A stretch of DNA of 64,000 nt from NCBI GenBank assembly GCA_050299335.1, contig JBNKVT010000010.1, positions 62,001 through 126,000 of the forward strand, given 5' to 3'. The stretch comes from JBNKVT01 sp050299335. Lineage in GTDB: Bacteria; Pseudomonadota; Alphaproteobacteria; Rhodobacterales; Rhodobacteraceae. Below are positions 25,551 through 35,778 of this stretch, in pieces (within the stretch, counting starts at the first letter, position 1; each line of letters begins with the position of its first letter). The position numbers and the translations under genes are program-made. Below the pieces are notes generated by a model that did not search any database, was not told the origin of the DNA, and worked only from the letters and a program-made list of their open reading frames with translations.

Positions 25551-25886
25551 ATGCCTGACTTCCCCCCCATCATCGCGGCCCTCATCGCCTTCGTCGCCAC
25601 CCCCTTCCTCATCCTGCCCCTCTCGGCGCTGCGCCACCTCGTCGCCGCCACCCTGCCGCGCGCCCTCACCGTGCTTTGCCTCACCACCGCCGCCGCCATC
25701 TGGCTGGCCGAGTTCTCTGCCCATCCCGTCCCCTTCGCGCTTTCCCCGCAACACTTTACCGGCCTTGTCGCCCTCAGCACCGCGCTTTGGCTCGGTTCCG
25801 TTTTGCTCCCGCCCAGGCCCCTGTTATGGTTCGACTTATCGACCGCCATCGCCCTTGCGGCCCTGGCCTGGCTGACCCTGACCTGA
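25551..25886 (+). CDS. Small membrane protein of unknown function
   Basis: The 111-residue product is almost entirely hydrophobic, with three to four predicted membrane segments (IIAALIAFVATPFLILPL, ALTVLCLTTAAAIWLAEF, TGLVALSTALWLGSVLL, STAIALAALAWLTLT). No family was recognised. It is nine bases before a second small membrane gene; together with the next two genes it forms a plausible operon ending before lpd. Confidence 0.72.
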   Translation: MPDFPPIIAALIAFVATPFLILPLSALRHLVAATLPRALTVLCLTTAAAIWLAEFSAHPVPFALSPQHFTGLVALSTALWLGSVLLPPRPLLWFDLSTAIALAALAWLTLT

Positions 25887-25894
25887 GGAGCCCC

Positions 25895-26290
25895 ATGGAG
25901 GAACCGACCCAACTCGCCCACGGCCTCGCCCTTTCGGCGGGCATGCTCGGGCCCCTCACCCTGGCGCTGATGTCGATCCGCAAGGCCATCGCCGTCGATG
26001 AGCTTCCCCGCTGGCTTTCCGCCATCGCCGCCGTCGCCGCCCTTACCGCCACCGCCCTCTTCCTGACCGAGATCTGGGGGACGCGCCTGGGCTGGAGCCT
26101 GCCGTCGCCGCGCCTCTACCTGTCGCTGATGATGGCCTCGCTCATCGTCGGGGCCACCGCCTGGACCCTCTCGGCCCTCGTCACCCGCTATCGCCCGGCC
26201 CCTTACGATTTCATCGCCCTTGTCGCCTTTCTCCTCGCATTCCCGCTCGGCGCGCTTACCTATTGGATCACCGCCGCACTGACCGGATAG
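25895..26290 (+). CDS. Small membrane protein of unknown function
   Basis: The 131-residue product begins MEEPTQLAHGLALSAGML with GAGGAG just upstream of ATG 25895. Four membrane segments are visible, ending FLLAFPLGALTYWITAALTG. No family recognised. It follows the previous small membrane gene by nine bases and precedes a PqiA-domain gene. Confidence 0.78.
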   Translation: MEEPTQLAHGLALSAGMLGPLTLALMSIRKAIAVDELPRWLSAIAAVAALTATALFLTEIWGTRLGWSLPSPRLYLSLMMASLIVGATAWTLSALVTRYRPAPYDFIALVAFLLAFPLGALTYWITAALTG

Positions 26291-26302
26291 CCGACCCGCG
26301 AC

Positions 26303-26731
26303 ATGTATCTGAAGTATCTCAACCTCGCCCTCCTCGTCCTCTTTCCCATCGCCTGGTTCGCCCCGCTGGCCCGCGCCGGCTGGCTGCCTTTCTTCGACCT
26401 CGATGCCATCTCGGTCATCACCGGGCTGCAATCGCTGTGGGAGAGTGACATCTTCCTCGCCCTCATCGTCATGCTCTTCGCCATCATCCTGCCGATCCTC
26501 AAGACCGGCGCGCTGGCCGCCATCCATTTCCGCGTGGCGGGCCGTCGCGCCTTGCCGGTGCTGGAAATCCTCGGCAAGCTCGCCATGGCCGACGTCTTCC
26601 TGATCGCCGTCTACATCGTCATCGCCAAGGGCATGGGGGTCGGCCGGGTCGAGACCGGCTGGGGCCTTTACCTCTTCACGGCTTGCGTCTTCGCCTCGAT
26701 GTGGATCACCCACCAGACCAAGAAGACATGA
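26303..26731 (+). CDS. PqiA-domain (paraquat-inducible protein A-like) membrane protein
   Basis: A 142-residue membrane protein with four membrane segments and the PqiA pattern FDLDAISVITGLQSLWESDIFLALIVMLFAIILPILKTG then GKLAMADVFLIAVYIV. Single-domain PqiA proteins are membrane components linked to the MCE lipid-transport systems in many proteobacteria; its position near the mlaE/mlaF pair is compatible with this. Its stop overlaps the next start. Confidence 0.86.
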   Translation: MYLKYLNLALLVLFPIAWFAPLARAGWLPFFDLDAISVITGLQSLWESDIFLALIVMLFAIILPILKTGALAAIHFRVAGRRALPVLEILGKLAMADVFLIAVYIVIAKGMGVGRVETGWGLYLFTACVFASMWITHQTKKT

Positions 26732-27048
26732 GCACGATCTTCACCCTGATGGCCGGCATCCTGATCGCCGCAGCCCTCTTCGCCGCCACCCTGTTCTCGC
26801 TGGTCCAGATCGTCCGCCGGCGCGGCCCCCTGCGCTGGTCCCACGCTGCCGCCCTTGCGCTGACAATAGTCGGCATGGCCAGTCTCAGTCTGGCGTCACC
26901 ATCCCTGGCCCTGCTGGCCGGAGCAGCCCTCACCGCCGCCGCCCTCCTGGCCTTCCGGTTCGAGACCGGCTGGAACCGCCTCCTGCCGCTCTTCCAGGCC
27001 GGCTTCGGCCTGGCCCTCGCCACAGGACTGCCTTTCGCATCGGGATAG
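26728..27048 (+). CDS. Small membrane protein of unknown function
   Basis: The 106-residue hydrophobic product starts at ATG 26728, overlapping the PqiA-domain stop (ATGA). Three membrane segments are visible, separated by VRRRGPLRW and RFETGWNR. No family recognised. It ends 40 bases before the convergent lpd gene. Confidence 0.75.
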   Translation: MSTIFTLMAGILIAAALFAATLFSLVQIVRRRGPLRWSHAAALALTIVGMASLSLASPSLALLAGAALTAAALLAFRFETGWNRLLPLFQAGFGLALATGLPFASG

Positions 27049-27088
27049 GCGGGCAGGCCGAAAAAGATCGACCTGACGCCGTACTGAC

Positions 27089-28474
27089 TCAGGCGTGAAT
27101 AGCCCCGTCCCCGCAGGCCAGCGCCGCCTCGCGCACCGCTTCCGAGAAGGTCGGATGCGCATGACAGGTCAGCGCGATATCCTGCGCCGCCGCGCCAAAT
27201 TCCATGCCGACGCAGATCTCGTGGATCAGATCCCCGGCACTTGGCCCGATGATATGCGCCCCGAGGATACGGTCGGTCCCGGCATCGACGAGCAGCTTCA
27301 CGAAGCCCTCGCCCTGATGCACCGACTTCGCCCGCGCGTTGCCCATGAAGGGGAATTTCCCGGCCTTGTAGGCGCGGCCCTCTTCCTTCAACTGTTCCTC
27401 GGTCTTGCCCACCGAGGCAACTTCAGGTGCGGTATAGATCACGCCGGGGATCACCCCGTAATTCACATGGCCCGCCTTGCCCGCGATGGTTTCGGCGACG
27501 GCCATGCCCTCATCCTCGGCCTTATGCGCCAGCATCGGCCCGGCGATCACGTCGCCGATCGCGTAGATGCCATCGACATTGGTCTTCCAGTGATCGTCGG
27601 TCTTTACCATCCCGCGTTCGGTCTCGATCCCGAGCTTTTCCAGCCCCAGCCCTTCGGTAAAGGGCCGCCGCCCGGTCGCCACAAGCACGCAATCGGCGTC
27701 GAGGGTCGCCTCGCTGTCGTCCTTGCGGAGCTTGTAGGTGACCTTGGCCTTGGTCTTGGTGGTCGTCACGCCCTGCACCGCCGCGCCGAGAATGAAGTTC
27801 AGCCCCTGTTTCTTCAGGATGCGCTGCAGGGTCTTCTGCACCTCACCATCCATCCCCGGCGTGATATGATCGAGATACTCCACCACCGTCACCTCGGACC
27901 CCAGCCGCGCATAGACCGAGCCCAGCTCCAGCCCGATCACCCCGGCCCCGATCACCACCATCTTCTTCGGCAGCTTCGCGAGTTCCAGCGCCCCGGTCGA
28001 GGTCACGACGGTCTTTTCGTCCACCTCCACCCCGGGCAGCGAGGACGGCTCCGACCCGGTCGCGATGACGATATTCTTCGCCTCATGCACTTCGTCGCCG
28101 ACCGTCACCTGCCCCTTGCCGGTGATCTTCCCCCAACCCTTCAGCCAATCGATCTTGTTCTTCTTGAACAGGAACTCGACGCCCTTGGTGTTGCTGTCGA
28201 CGGTGGTCTGCTTGTAGCCCAGCATCTTCTTCAGATCGACCTTGGGCGAGGCCCCCACGATCCCCATCTCGTCGAAATGGGCATGGGCCTCGTGGTAGAG
28301 ATGCGAGGCGTGGAGCATGGCCTTGGACGGGATGCAGCCGACATTCAGGCAGGTGCCGCCCAGGGTGTCGCGGGCCTCGACGCAGGCGGTCTTGAGGCCG
28401 AGCTGGGCGCAGCGGATGGCGCAGACATAGCCGCCGGGGCCGGCGCCGATCACGATCACATCATATTGGGCCAT
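27089..28474 (-). CDS. lpdA: Dihydrolipoyl dehydrogenase (E3)
   Basis: A 461-residue flavoprotein that reoxidises lipoyl groups of the 2-oxoglutarate dehydrogenase complex. It has the FAD motif GAGPGGYVCAIRCAQLG, the redox disulfide GGTCLNVGCIPSK, the NAD motif GAGVIGLELGSV, GDVIAGPMLAHKAEDEG and the C-terminal His-Glu pair in CHAHPTFSEAV. It is the last enzyme gene of the minus-strand TCA block. GGAGACCCC lies before ATG 28474. About 150 bases separate it from the upstream membrane-protein gene. Confidence 0.97.
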   Translation of the reverse strand: MAQYDVIVIGAGPGGYVCAIRCAQLGLKTACVEARDTLGGTCLNVGCIPSKAMLHASHLYHEAHAHFDEMGIVGASPKVDLKKMLGYKQTTVDSNTKGVEFLFKKNKIDWLKGWGKITGKGQVTVGDEVHEAKNIVIATGSEPSSLPGVEVDEKTVVTSTGALELAKLPKKMVVIGAGVIGLELGSVYARLGSEVTVVEYLDHITPGMDGEVQKTLQRILKKQGLNFILGAAVQGVTTTKTKAKVTYKLRKDDSEATLDADCVLVATGRRPFTEGLGLEKLGIETERGMVKTDDHWKTNVDGIYAIGDVIAGPMLAHKAEDEGMAVAETIAGKAGHVNYGVIPGVIYTAPEVASVGKTEEQLKEEGRAYKAGKFPFMGNARAKSVHQGEGFVKLLVDAGTDRILGAHIIGPSAGDLIHEICVGMEFGAAAQDIALTCHAHPTFSEAVREAALACGDGAIHA

Positions 28475-28621
28475 GGGTCGGGGTCTCCTTCATTCGGTCA
28501 GGGTCCGGTTTCAGGGCGTTTCACGGTGAAACGAAGGGTAAATATCTGATATCGCGTAGCTATCATGTATGAATGAAGGGTAAAGGGGAAAAGCCGCTCT
28601 TGCAAAGGCGCAAGGGCACGG

Positions 28622-29074
28622 TCATGACTGTGTCCGCCTTGGGTCCGGTCCGAGACGCTGACCGGAAAACAGGATTGCAAGCGCACAGGCGATGGCGGGA
28701 ATTGCAACCCAGATCGTGACCGATTTGAAGATGGAAACCATGAAACGGAAATCCAAGTAGTTCATGTAATCCTGGGTATAGAGTTCGGGAACAGGCGCGT
28801 CATGCGTGTGGAGAAAACCGAGCCCGGTGCCCAGGCAGGCCAGCGCACTCAGAAGGACCAGGATCGTCGCCCAGCGCGCCGGAGACAAACCAAAAATCAG
28901 CGGAAGCCTGAAGAGGCTCTTTGCCAGGGTCAGAACGAGTGCGGCCAGAAGGATCGCGTAAGGCAGACCGAGGACCGGAAGATTACCAGCGATCATGAGA
29001 CCCGGTGCCGCTGCTACCACTATAGCAGACCCCAGAGCCATCACGTCGATCCATGTCGGCTTTTCATTGCTCAT
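28622..29074 (-). CDS. Membrane protein of unknown function in the TCA block
   Basis: The 150-residue product has four membrane segments (VMALGSAIVVAAAPGLMIAG, YAILLAALVLTLAK, ATILVLLSALACLGTGLGFL, VTIWVAIPAIACALAILF). No family recognised. Its ATG overlaps the L,D-transpeptidase stop by four bases, so the two are coupled. Base composition is somewhat lower in GC than the flanking enzymes. Confidence 0.75.
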   Translation of the reverse strand: MSNEKPTWIDVMALGSAIVVAAAPGLMIAGNLPVLGLPYAILLAALVLTLAKSLFRLPLIFGLSPARWATILVLLSALACLGTGLGFLHTHDAPVPELYTQDYMNYLDFRFMVSIFKSVTIWVAIPAIACALAILFSGQRLGPDPRRTQS

Positions 29075-29616
29075 GGCATGATCTCGATCGGCGTGCCGTC
29101 GGGCACCAGCGCCCAGATTTCGCGTATCTCGGCATCTGTAACCGCGATGCAGCCGTCGGTCCAGTCCGCGAGGCGATGAAAGGGCCCGAGAAAGCCCCAG
29201 CCGTTCATCATGCCGTGGATCATGATATCGCCGCCGGGATCGACCCCGGCTTCGGCGGCACGGGCACGGTCCTGCGGGTTGGGATACGATATATGCAAGG
29301 ACAGATGCGCTACGGATTGGGCGTTGCGCCAGTCGATCCGGTAACGGCCCTCGGGCGTCCGCTCGTCGCCTTCCTGCCGCTTGGGACCCTCGGGCGCATC
29401 GCCGAGCGCGATGCGGTAGGTCCGGAGGATCATGCCGTCCCGAAGCAGCTCCAGCCGCCTCTCGGACTTATCGACGCGGATCAGGTCGGCCTGTTCGGTG
29501 GCCGGGGCCATTTCGGGCGGGTTGCCGGGGATTGTGCCGGTGACATGGGAATAGGCCGTGGCGCAGAGCGGGTAGAGGACGACGCCCGCGATCAGATATT
29601 TCAAGATGCCCTTCAT
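29071..29616 (-). CDS. L,D-transpeptidase family protein (YkuD domain)
   Basis: The 181-residue product has an N-terminal membrane anchor (LKYLIAGVVLYPLCATAYS) and a YkuD domain with the catalytic pattern IMIHGMMN then DWTDGCIAVTDAEI, which supplies the active-site Cys and His. Such enzymes form 3-3 peptidoglycan cross-links or attach lipoproteins. It lies between odhB and lpd in the same direction, with a hairpin cluster separating it from odhB. Confidence 0.92.
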   Translation of the reverse strand: MKGILKYLIAGVVLYPLCATAYSHVTGTIPGNPPEMAPATEQADLIRVDKSERRLELLRDGMILRTYRIALGDAPEGPKRQEGDERTPEGRYRIDWRNAQSVAHLSLHISYPNPQDRARAAEAGVDPGGDIMIHGMMNGWGFLGPFHRLADWTDGCIAVTDAEIREIWALVPDGTPIEIMP

Positions 29617-29650
29617 CGTCTCCCCGTATGGAGTTGGCCCTTGGGTGTAG

Positions 29651-29813
29651 GGTGGGTGATTTCACCCACCATTTGCAAGGGGAGGTGCGTGAAATCACGC
29701 ACCCTACAGGCGCTTCGAAGCCTGGTTTGGGCTGTATCCATATCAGGGCGGCACCCTCTCGCGTGCTCCTTCTTACAAATACCTTTGCTTCGGGAGGCGG
29801 GGTGAACCCCGCC
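29651..29813. repeat. Cluster of three short palindromic repeats after odhB
   Basis: Three hairpins in 163 bases: GGTGGGTGA-TT-TCACCCACC at 29651-29670, GGTGCGTGAAATCACGCACC at 29684-29703 (identical to 1866-1885), and GGCGGGGT-GA-ACCCCGCC at 29796-29813. The second and third are followed by CCTAC, and the first is preceded by GTAG. A 17-base piece of the other dispersed repeat lies at 29766-29782. They sit between odhB and the downstream transpeptidase gene and could terminate transcription or protect the odhB mRNA 3-prime end. Confidence 0.8.
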
Positions 29814-31322
29814 CTACAGGTCCATCAGCAACCTTCTGGGGTCTTCCAGCGCCTCCTTGACCCGCACGAGGAACGTCACCGCCCCCTTGCCGTCGACGAT
29901 CCGGTGGTCGTAGCTGAGGGCGAGATACATCATTGGCCGCGCGACGATCTGGCCGCCGACGACCATCGGGCGTTCCTGGATCTTGTGCATGCCGAGGATG
30001 CCGGATTGCGGCGGGTTGAGGATTGGGGAGGACATCAGCGAGCCGTAGACGCCGCCGTTGGAGATGGTGAAACTCCCGCCCATCATCTCGGCCATCGACA
30101 GTTTGCCGTCGCGGGCGCGCGCACCCAACTCGTTGATCTTCTTTTCGATCTCGGCAAAGGACATCTGGTCGGCGTCGCGGACCACCGGGACGACGAGGCC
30201 GTTGGGGGTGCCGACCGCTATCCCCATATGGACGTAGTTCTTGTAGACCACCTCGGTGCCGTCGATCTCGGCATTGACGTCCGGCACCTCCTTCAGGGCG
30301 TGGCAGCAGGCCTTGGTGAAGAAGGACATGAAGCCGAGCTTGACGCCGTGTTTCTTGAGGAACAGCTCCTTGTATTCGTTGCGCAAATCCATCACCGCGC
30401 CCATGTCGACCTCGTTATAGGTGGTCAGCATGGCGGCGGTGTTCTGGCTGTCCTTCAGGCGCCGCGCGATGGTCTGGCGGAGGCGGGTCATCTTGACGCG
30501 TTCCTCGCGGGCGGCATCGTCGGCGGCCACGGGCGCGCGGGGAACAGAGGCCGGGACGGCGGGCGCGGCGGCAGGCTGAGATGCGGCCTTCTGGACGTCC
30601 TCCTTCATGATGCGGCCGTCCTTGCCGGTGCCGGTGACCTGATCGGGCGAGAGGCCCTTTTCGGCCATCAGTTTCTTCGCCGAGGGGGCGTCCTCGGGGT
30701 CTTTCCCGGAGGGGGCGGCGGCCTCAGACACCCTTTGGGTGCCTTCGTCCGCCGCTGCGCCTTTCGGCGCGGCCTGAACGGCACCCTCGGCGATCACGGC
30801 GAGTTTCGCGCCAGCGGCGACGGTGGTGCCATCGGGGGCGAGGATTTCGGACAGGGTGCCGGAGGCGGGGGCGGGGACCTCGACCGAGACCTTGTCGGTT
30901 TCGAGCTCACAGAGCATCTCGTCCTGCGAAACGGCATCGCCCGGTTTCTTGAACCAGGTGGCGACCGTCGCTTCGGATACGCTTTCGCCGAGGGCGGGGA
31001 CCATTACATCGACCATTTTACCACCTTTTGCGCTTGGTTTTTCAGCGGTTTCGGATTTGGGTTCGGGTTTGTCCTTAGGGGCCGCAGCCCCCTCGGAGAT
31101 GGTGCCGAGCAGCGCATCGACACCGACGGTTTCGCCCTCGGGCGCGGTGATCTCGGCGAGGGTGCCGGCGGCAGGCGACGGCACCTCGACCGTCACCTTG
31201 TCGGTTTCAAGCTCGCAGAGCATCTCGTCGACGGCAACCGCGTCGCCCGGTTTCTTGAACCAGGTAGCGACGGTGGCCTCGGTGACGCTTTCGCCTAAGG
31301 TTGGGACGCGGATATCGGTCAT
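29814..31322 (-). CDS. odhB: 2-Oxoglutarate dehydrogenase E2, dihydrolipoyl succinyltransferase
   Basis: The 502-residue E2 core subunit carries two N-terminal lipoyl domains (lipoyl-lysine motifs ETDKVTVE and ETDKVSVE), a peripheral-subunit-binding domain near residue 225 (SAKKLMAEKGLSPDQVTGTGKDGRI) and a C-terminal catalytic domain ending with SYDHRIVDGKGAVTFL, which contains the active-site His and Asp. It transfers the succinyl group to CoA. It follows sucA by 13 bases in the same operon. Confidence 0.96.
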   Translation of the reverse strand: MTDIRVPTLGESVTEATVATWFKKPGDAVAVDEMLCELETDKVTVEVPSPAAGTLAEITAPEGETVGVDALLGTISEGAAAPKDKPEPKSETAEKPSAKGGKMVDVMVPALGESVSEATVATWFKKPGDAVSQDEMLCELETDKVSVEVPAPASGTLSEILAPDGTTVAAGAKLAVIAEGAVQAAPKGAAADEGTQRVSEAAAPSGKDPEDAPSAKKLMAEKGLSPDQVTGTGKDGRIMKEDVQKAASQPAAAPAVPASVPRAPVAADDAAREERVKMTRLRQTIARRLKDSQNTAAMLTTYNEVDMGAVMDLRNEYKELFLKKHGVKLGFMSFFTKACCHALKEVPDVNAEIDGTEVVYKNYVHMGIAVGTPNGLVVPVVRDADQMSFAEIEKKINELGARARDGKLSMAEMMGGSFTISNGGVYGSLMSSPILNPPQSGILGMHKIQERPMVVGGQIVARPMMYLALSYDHRIVDGKGAVTFLVRVKEALEDPRRLLMDL

Positions 31323-31335
31323 TCGGGGGCTTTCT

Positions 31336-34293
31336 TCATGGCGTTGGGCCGGTCAGCGCGTCGGCGACCAGCGCGTCCTGTTGTTCCTTGTGCAGGCGAG
31401 CCAGACCCGTCGCCGGAGAGGCCGAGGCCGGCCGGCCGGCATAGCGGGGGCGGCTGATCTTGGCCTTGATGCGGGTGAGGACCCATTCGATGTTGGGCTC
31501 GATGAAGCTCCAGGCGCCCTGGTTCTTGGGTTCTTCCTGGCACCAGACGATCTCGGCCCCCTTGAAGCGTTTCAGTTCCTTGACCAGCGATTGGGCCGGG
31601 AAGGGGTAGAATTGTTCGAGCCGCAGGATGTAGGTGTCGGTGAGAGCTTGGGCGTCGCGGGCCTCCAGCAAGTCGTAATAGACCTTGCCCGAGCAGATGA
31701 CGACGCGTTTGATCTTGGCGTCGGGCGCGAGGGTCAGTTCGGAATTGCCCTGTTCGGCGTCGTCCCAGAGGCAGCGGTGGAAGCTCGATCCGGTCGCCAT
31801 CTCGTCCAGCGTCGAGACCGCCATCTTGTGGCGCAGCAGCGATTTCGGCGTCATCAGCACCAGCGGTTTGCGGTAGCTCCGGTGTAGCTGGCGGCGCAGG
31901 ATGTGGAAATAATTCGCCGGGGTGGTGCAGTTGGCGACGATCCAGTTGTCCTCGGCGCACATCTGCAGGAAGCGTTCCAGACGCGCCGAGGAGTGTTCCG
32001 GCCCCTGGCCTTCGTAACCGTGGGGCAGCAGCATGACGAGGCCGGACATGCGCAGCCATTTGCGTTCGCCGCAGGAGACGAACTGGTCGATCATGATCTG
32101 GGCGCCATTGGCGAAATCGCCGAATTGCGCCTCCCAGAGGGTGAGGGCGTTGGGTTCGGCGAGGCTGTAACCGTATTCGAAGCCCAGCACCGCGTATTCC
32201 GACAGCATGGAATCGATGACTTCATATTGCGCCTGACCCGCCCGGATATGGTTCAGCGGCAGGTAGCGTTCTTCGGTTTCCTGGTCGATGATGCCGGAAT
32301 GGCGCTGGCTGAACGTGCCACGCGTCGCGTCCTGGCCGGACAGGCGCACCGGGTAGCCTTCGAGCATCAATGTGCCGAATGCCAGCGCCTCGGCCGTGGC
32401 CCAGTCGATCCCCTTGCCGGTCTCGATCATCTCGGCCTTGGCGTCGAGGATGCGGGCCACGGTACGGTGGGGTTTGTAGCCGTCGGGCAGGCGGGTCAGC
32501 GCCGCGCCGACCTCCTTCAGGGTCTCCTTCTTCACCCCGGTCTTGCCGCGCTGGTATTTCTGGCCCTGCCGGTCGAGATGCGACCAGCGCCCGTCCAGCC
32601 AGTCGGCCTTGTTGGGCTTGTAGGCCTTGCCGATCTCGAATTCCTCGTTCAGCGAAGCCTGGAACGCCGCCTTCATGTCCTCGATCTCGCCCTCGGGGAT
32701 CAGCCCGTCGCGGATCAGCCGCTCGGTATAGAGCTGCAGCGTGGTCTTGTGGGACTTGATCGACGTGTACATCTGCGGCTGGGTGAACATCGGCTCGTCA
32801 CCCTCGTTATGGCCGAAGCGGCGGTAGCAGAAGATGTCGATCACCACGTCCTTGTGGAATTTCTGCCGGAACTCGGTGGCGACCTTGGCGGCATGGACGA
32901 CGGCCTCGGGATCGTCGCCGTTGACGTGGAAAATGGGCGCCTCGACCATCAGGGCGATGTCGGTCGGGTAAGGGGACGAGCGCGAGTTGTGGGGCGCGGT
33001 GGTAAACCCGATCTGGTTGTTGACGATCAGATGCATGGTGCCGCCGGTCCGGTGGCCCTTGAGGCCGGAAAGGCCGAAACATTCCGCCACCACGCCCTGG
33101 CCGGCAAAGGCCGCGTCCCCGTGCAGCAGGATCGGCAGGACCTTGGTGCGGTCGCGGTCGTTCAGCTGCTCCTGTTTGGCGCGGACCTTGCCGATGACGA
33201 CGGGGTTGACGGCCTCAAGGTGAGAGGGGTTGGCGGTGAGGCTGAGGTGGACGGAGTTGTCGTCAAAGACGCGGTCCGAGGACGCGCCGAGGTGGTATTT
33301 GACGTCGCCCGAGCCCTCGACCTCGTCGGGCTTGAAGCTGCCGCCCTGGAATTCGTTGAAGATGGCGCGGTAGGGTTTGCCCATGACGTTGGCCAGCACG
33401 CTCAGACGACCCCGATGGGGCATGCCGATGACGATTTCCTCGACCCCCAGCGCCCCGCCGCGCTTGATGATCTGTTCCATCGCCGGGATCAGCGCCTCGC
33501 CGCCATCGAGGCCGAAGCGCTTGGTGCCCATGTATTTGACATGGAGGAATTTTTCGAAGCCTTCCGCCTCGACCAGCTTGTTGAGGATCGCCTTGCGGCC
33601 TTCCTTGGTGAAGGCGATTTCCTTGCCCAGACCCTCGATCCTCTCCTTCAGCCAGGCGGATTGTTCGGGGTCGGAAATATGCATGTATTGCAGCGCGAAG
33701 GTGCCGCAATAGGTGCGCTTCACGATGGCGAGGATCTCGCGCATGGACGCCGTTTCCAGCCCCAGCACGTTGTCGATGAAGATCGGCCGGTCGAGATCGG
33801 CCTCGGAGAAACCATAGGTCCGGGGATCAAGCTCGGGATGCGGGACGTTCTCGGTCAGGCCCAGCGGATCGAGATCGGCGGCGAGATGGCCGCGGATGCG
33901 GTAGGCCCTGATCAGCATCAGGGCGCGCAAGCTGTCGACCACCGCCTGCTTGACATGGCCCTCGGTAATCTCGACGCCCTTCTCCGCCGCCTTCGCCTTG
34001 ATCTTGTCGCTCACCTCAGTCGCCGGGTCCGGCCCCCACTGCCCGTCGAGCGCGGCGGTCAGCTCGTCGCTCGGGCTGGGCGGCCAGTCGGCCCGCGCCC
34101 AGGACGGCCCGGCGGCCTCGCGGGTGGCATCGGTCGGGGTGTCACCAAGTTCCGCAAAGAACCGCCGCCAGCCCTCATCGACCGCATTGGGGTCGTTGGC
34201 GTAGCGGGCATGAAGCTGCTCGACATATTCCGCGTTGTGCCCCTGCAGGAAGGAGGAGGCGTGGAACTGGGCATTGGGGGTGTGTTCGGTCAT
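31336..34293 (-). CDS. sucA: 2-Oxoglutarate dehydrogenase E1 component
   Basis: The 985-residue thiamine-diphosphate E1 decarboxylates 2-oxoglutarate. It has the N-terminal E2-binding region (FLQGHNAEYVEQLHARY), the ThDP-binding segment GDAAFAGQGVVAECF, IPEQSTG-equivalent GHNEGDEPMFTQP and the transketolase-like C-terminal domain (SEYAVLGFEYGYSL, LLPHGYEGQGPEHSSARLER). Its start overlaps the stop of the small membrane gene by four bases. It is followed by odhB. Confidence 0.97.
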   Translation of the reverse strand: MTEHTPNAQFHASSFLQGHNAEYVEQLHARYANDPNAVDEGWRRFFAELGDTPTDATREAAGPSWARADWPPSPSDELTAALDGQWGPDPATEVSDKIKAKAAEKGVEITEGHVKQAVVDSLRALMLIRAYRIRGHLAADLDPLGLTENVPHPELDPRTYGFSEADLDRPIFIDNVLGLETASMREILAIVKRTYCGTFALQYMHISDPEQSAWLKERIEGLGKEIAFTKEGRKAILNKLVEAEGFEKFLHVKYMGTKRFGLDGGEALIPAMEQIIKRGGALGVEEIVIGMPHRGRLSVLANVMGKPYRAIFNEFQGGSFKPDEVEGSGDVKYHLGASSDRVFDDNSVHLSLTANPSHLEAVNPVVIGKVRAKQEQLNDRDRTKVLPILLHGDAAFAGQGVVAECFGLSGLKGHRTGGTMHLIVNNQIGFTTAPHNSRSSPYPTDIALMVEAPIFHVNGDDPEAVVHAAKVATEFRQKFHKDVVIDIFCYRRFGHNEGDEPMFTQPQMYTSIKSHKTTLQLYTERLIRDGLIPEGEIEDMKAAFQASLNEEFEIGKAYKPNKADWLDGRWSHLDRQGQKYQRGKTGVKKETLKEVGAALTRLPDGYKPHRTVARILDAKAEMIETGKGIDWATAEALAFGTLMLEGYPVRLSGQDATRGTFSQRHSGIIDQETEERYLPLNHIRAGQAQYEVIDSMLSEYAVLGFEYGYSLAEPNALTLWEAQFGDFANGAQIMIDQFVSCGERKWLRMSGLVMLLPHGYEGQGPEHSSARLERFLQMCAEDNWIVANCTTPANYFHILRRQLHRSYRKPLVLMTPKSLLRHKMAVSTLDEMATGSSFHRCLWDDAEQGNSELTLAPDAKIKRVVICSGKVYYDLLEARDAQALTDTYILRLEQFYPFPAQSLVKELKRFKGAEIVWCQEEPKNQGAWSFIEPNIEWVLTRIKAKISRPRYAGRPASASPATGLARLHKEQQDALVADALTGPTP

Positions 34294-34815
34294 GACGGGA
34301 CCTCATTTGGATTGGGGGCGTCGTTCACTTGGGCGCTCGGTTTCAGAAGGAGGGCAACAAAGTAAGCCGCCGCAAGAACTCCGATCACGGAGAAAAGTGC
34401 GGCAATAGGGTTAAAGTTCGTCATGTAGAGGTCGGTTTGAGCCGAAGACACGGCAAGTTCACCATCACCACAGTCAAGGCAGTCCGTTTGGTGGTAGACT
34501 TGCCTAAATACCCAGCCATTCCAGATAACCTTGAAACCGATGATGCTTGCAACGATCGCCAAGAACGGTCGGGCAAAAGTTTCACCTGCATCGACGAGTC
34601 GGCGGACAATTGCAGCGCAGAGACTCAGTTGGGAGATAACAACGAGTACGTAAGTCGCGACCTTTCCGAAACCAACAAACTGAGCAACTGTATAGGTTAG
34701 GAGGACAACAACAAAACTTACCGGAACAAACAGCCAGAACGCATTTCGAGGCGTATTGCCTAAGGGATCAAGCGTTCGCTTAACTGCGTCGTATGTTGCC
34801 TCGAATACAGTCACC

Positions 34816-34823
<8 letters not shown>
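34290..34823 (-). CDS. Small four-helix membrane protein inside the TCA operon, unknown function
   Basis: The 177-residue product has four membrane segments (FWLFVPVSFVVVLLTYTVA, VATYVLVVISQLSLCAAIV, ARPFLAIVASIIGFKVIW, IAALFSVIGVLAAAYFVALL) and a Cys pair in TDCLDCGDGEL. No family recognised. It overlaps the end of sucD by eight bases and the sucA start by four. It is visibly AT-richer than its neighbours. The start is uncertain: TTG 34823 or GTG 34814. Its placement and composition suggest a later insertion into an operon. Confidence 0.7.
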
Positions 34824-35697
<874 letters not shown>

Positions 35698-35778
35698 GAC
35701 GGGCTCCGGTCTTGGAAGGGTTTGAAGGGCGATGGGTGCAGTGCGCCCATCCTGCGTGTGTGGCGGGGGCAGGGCTCA

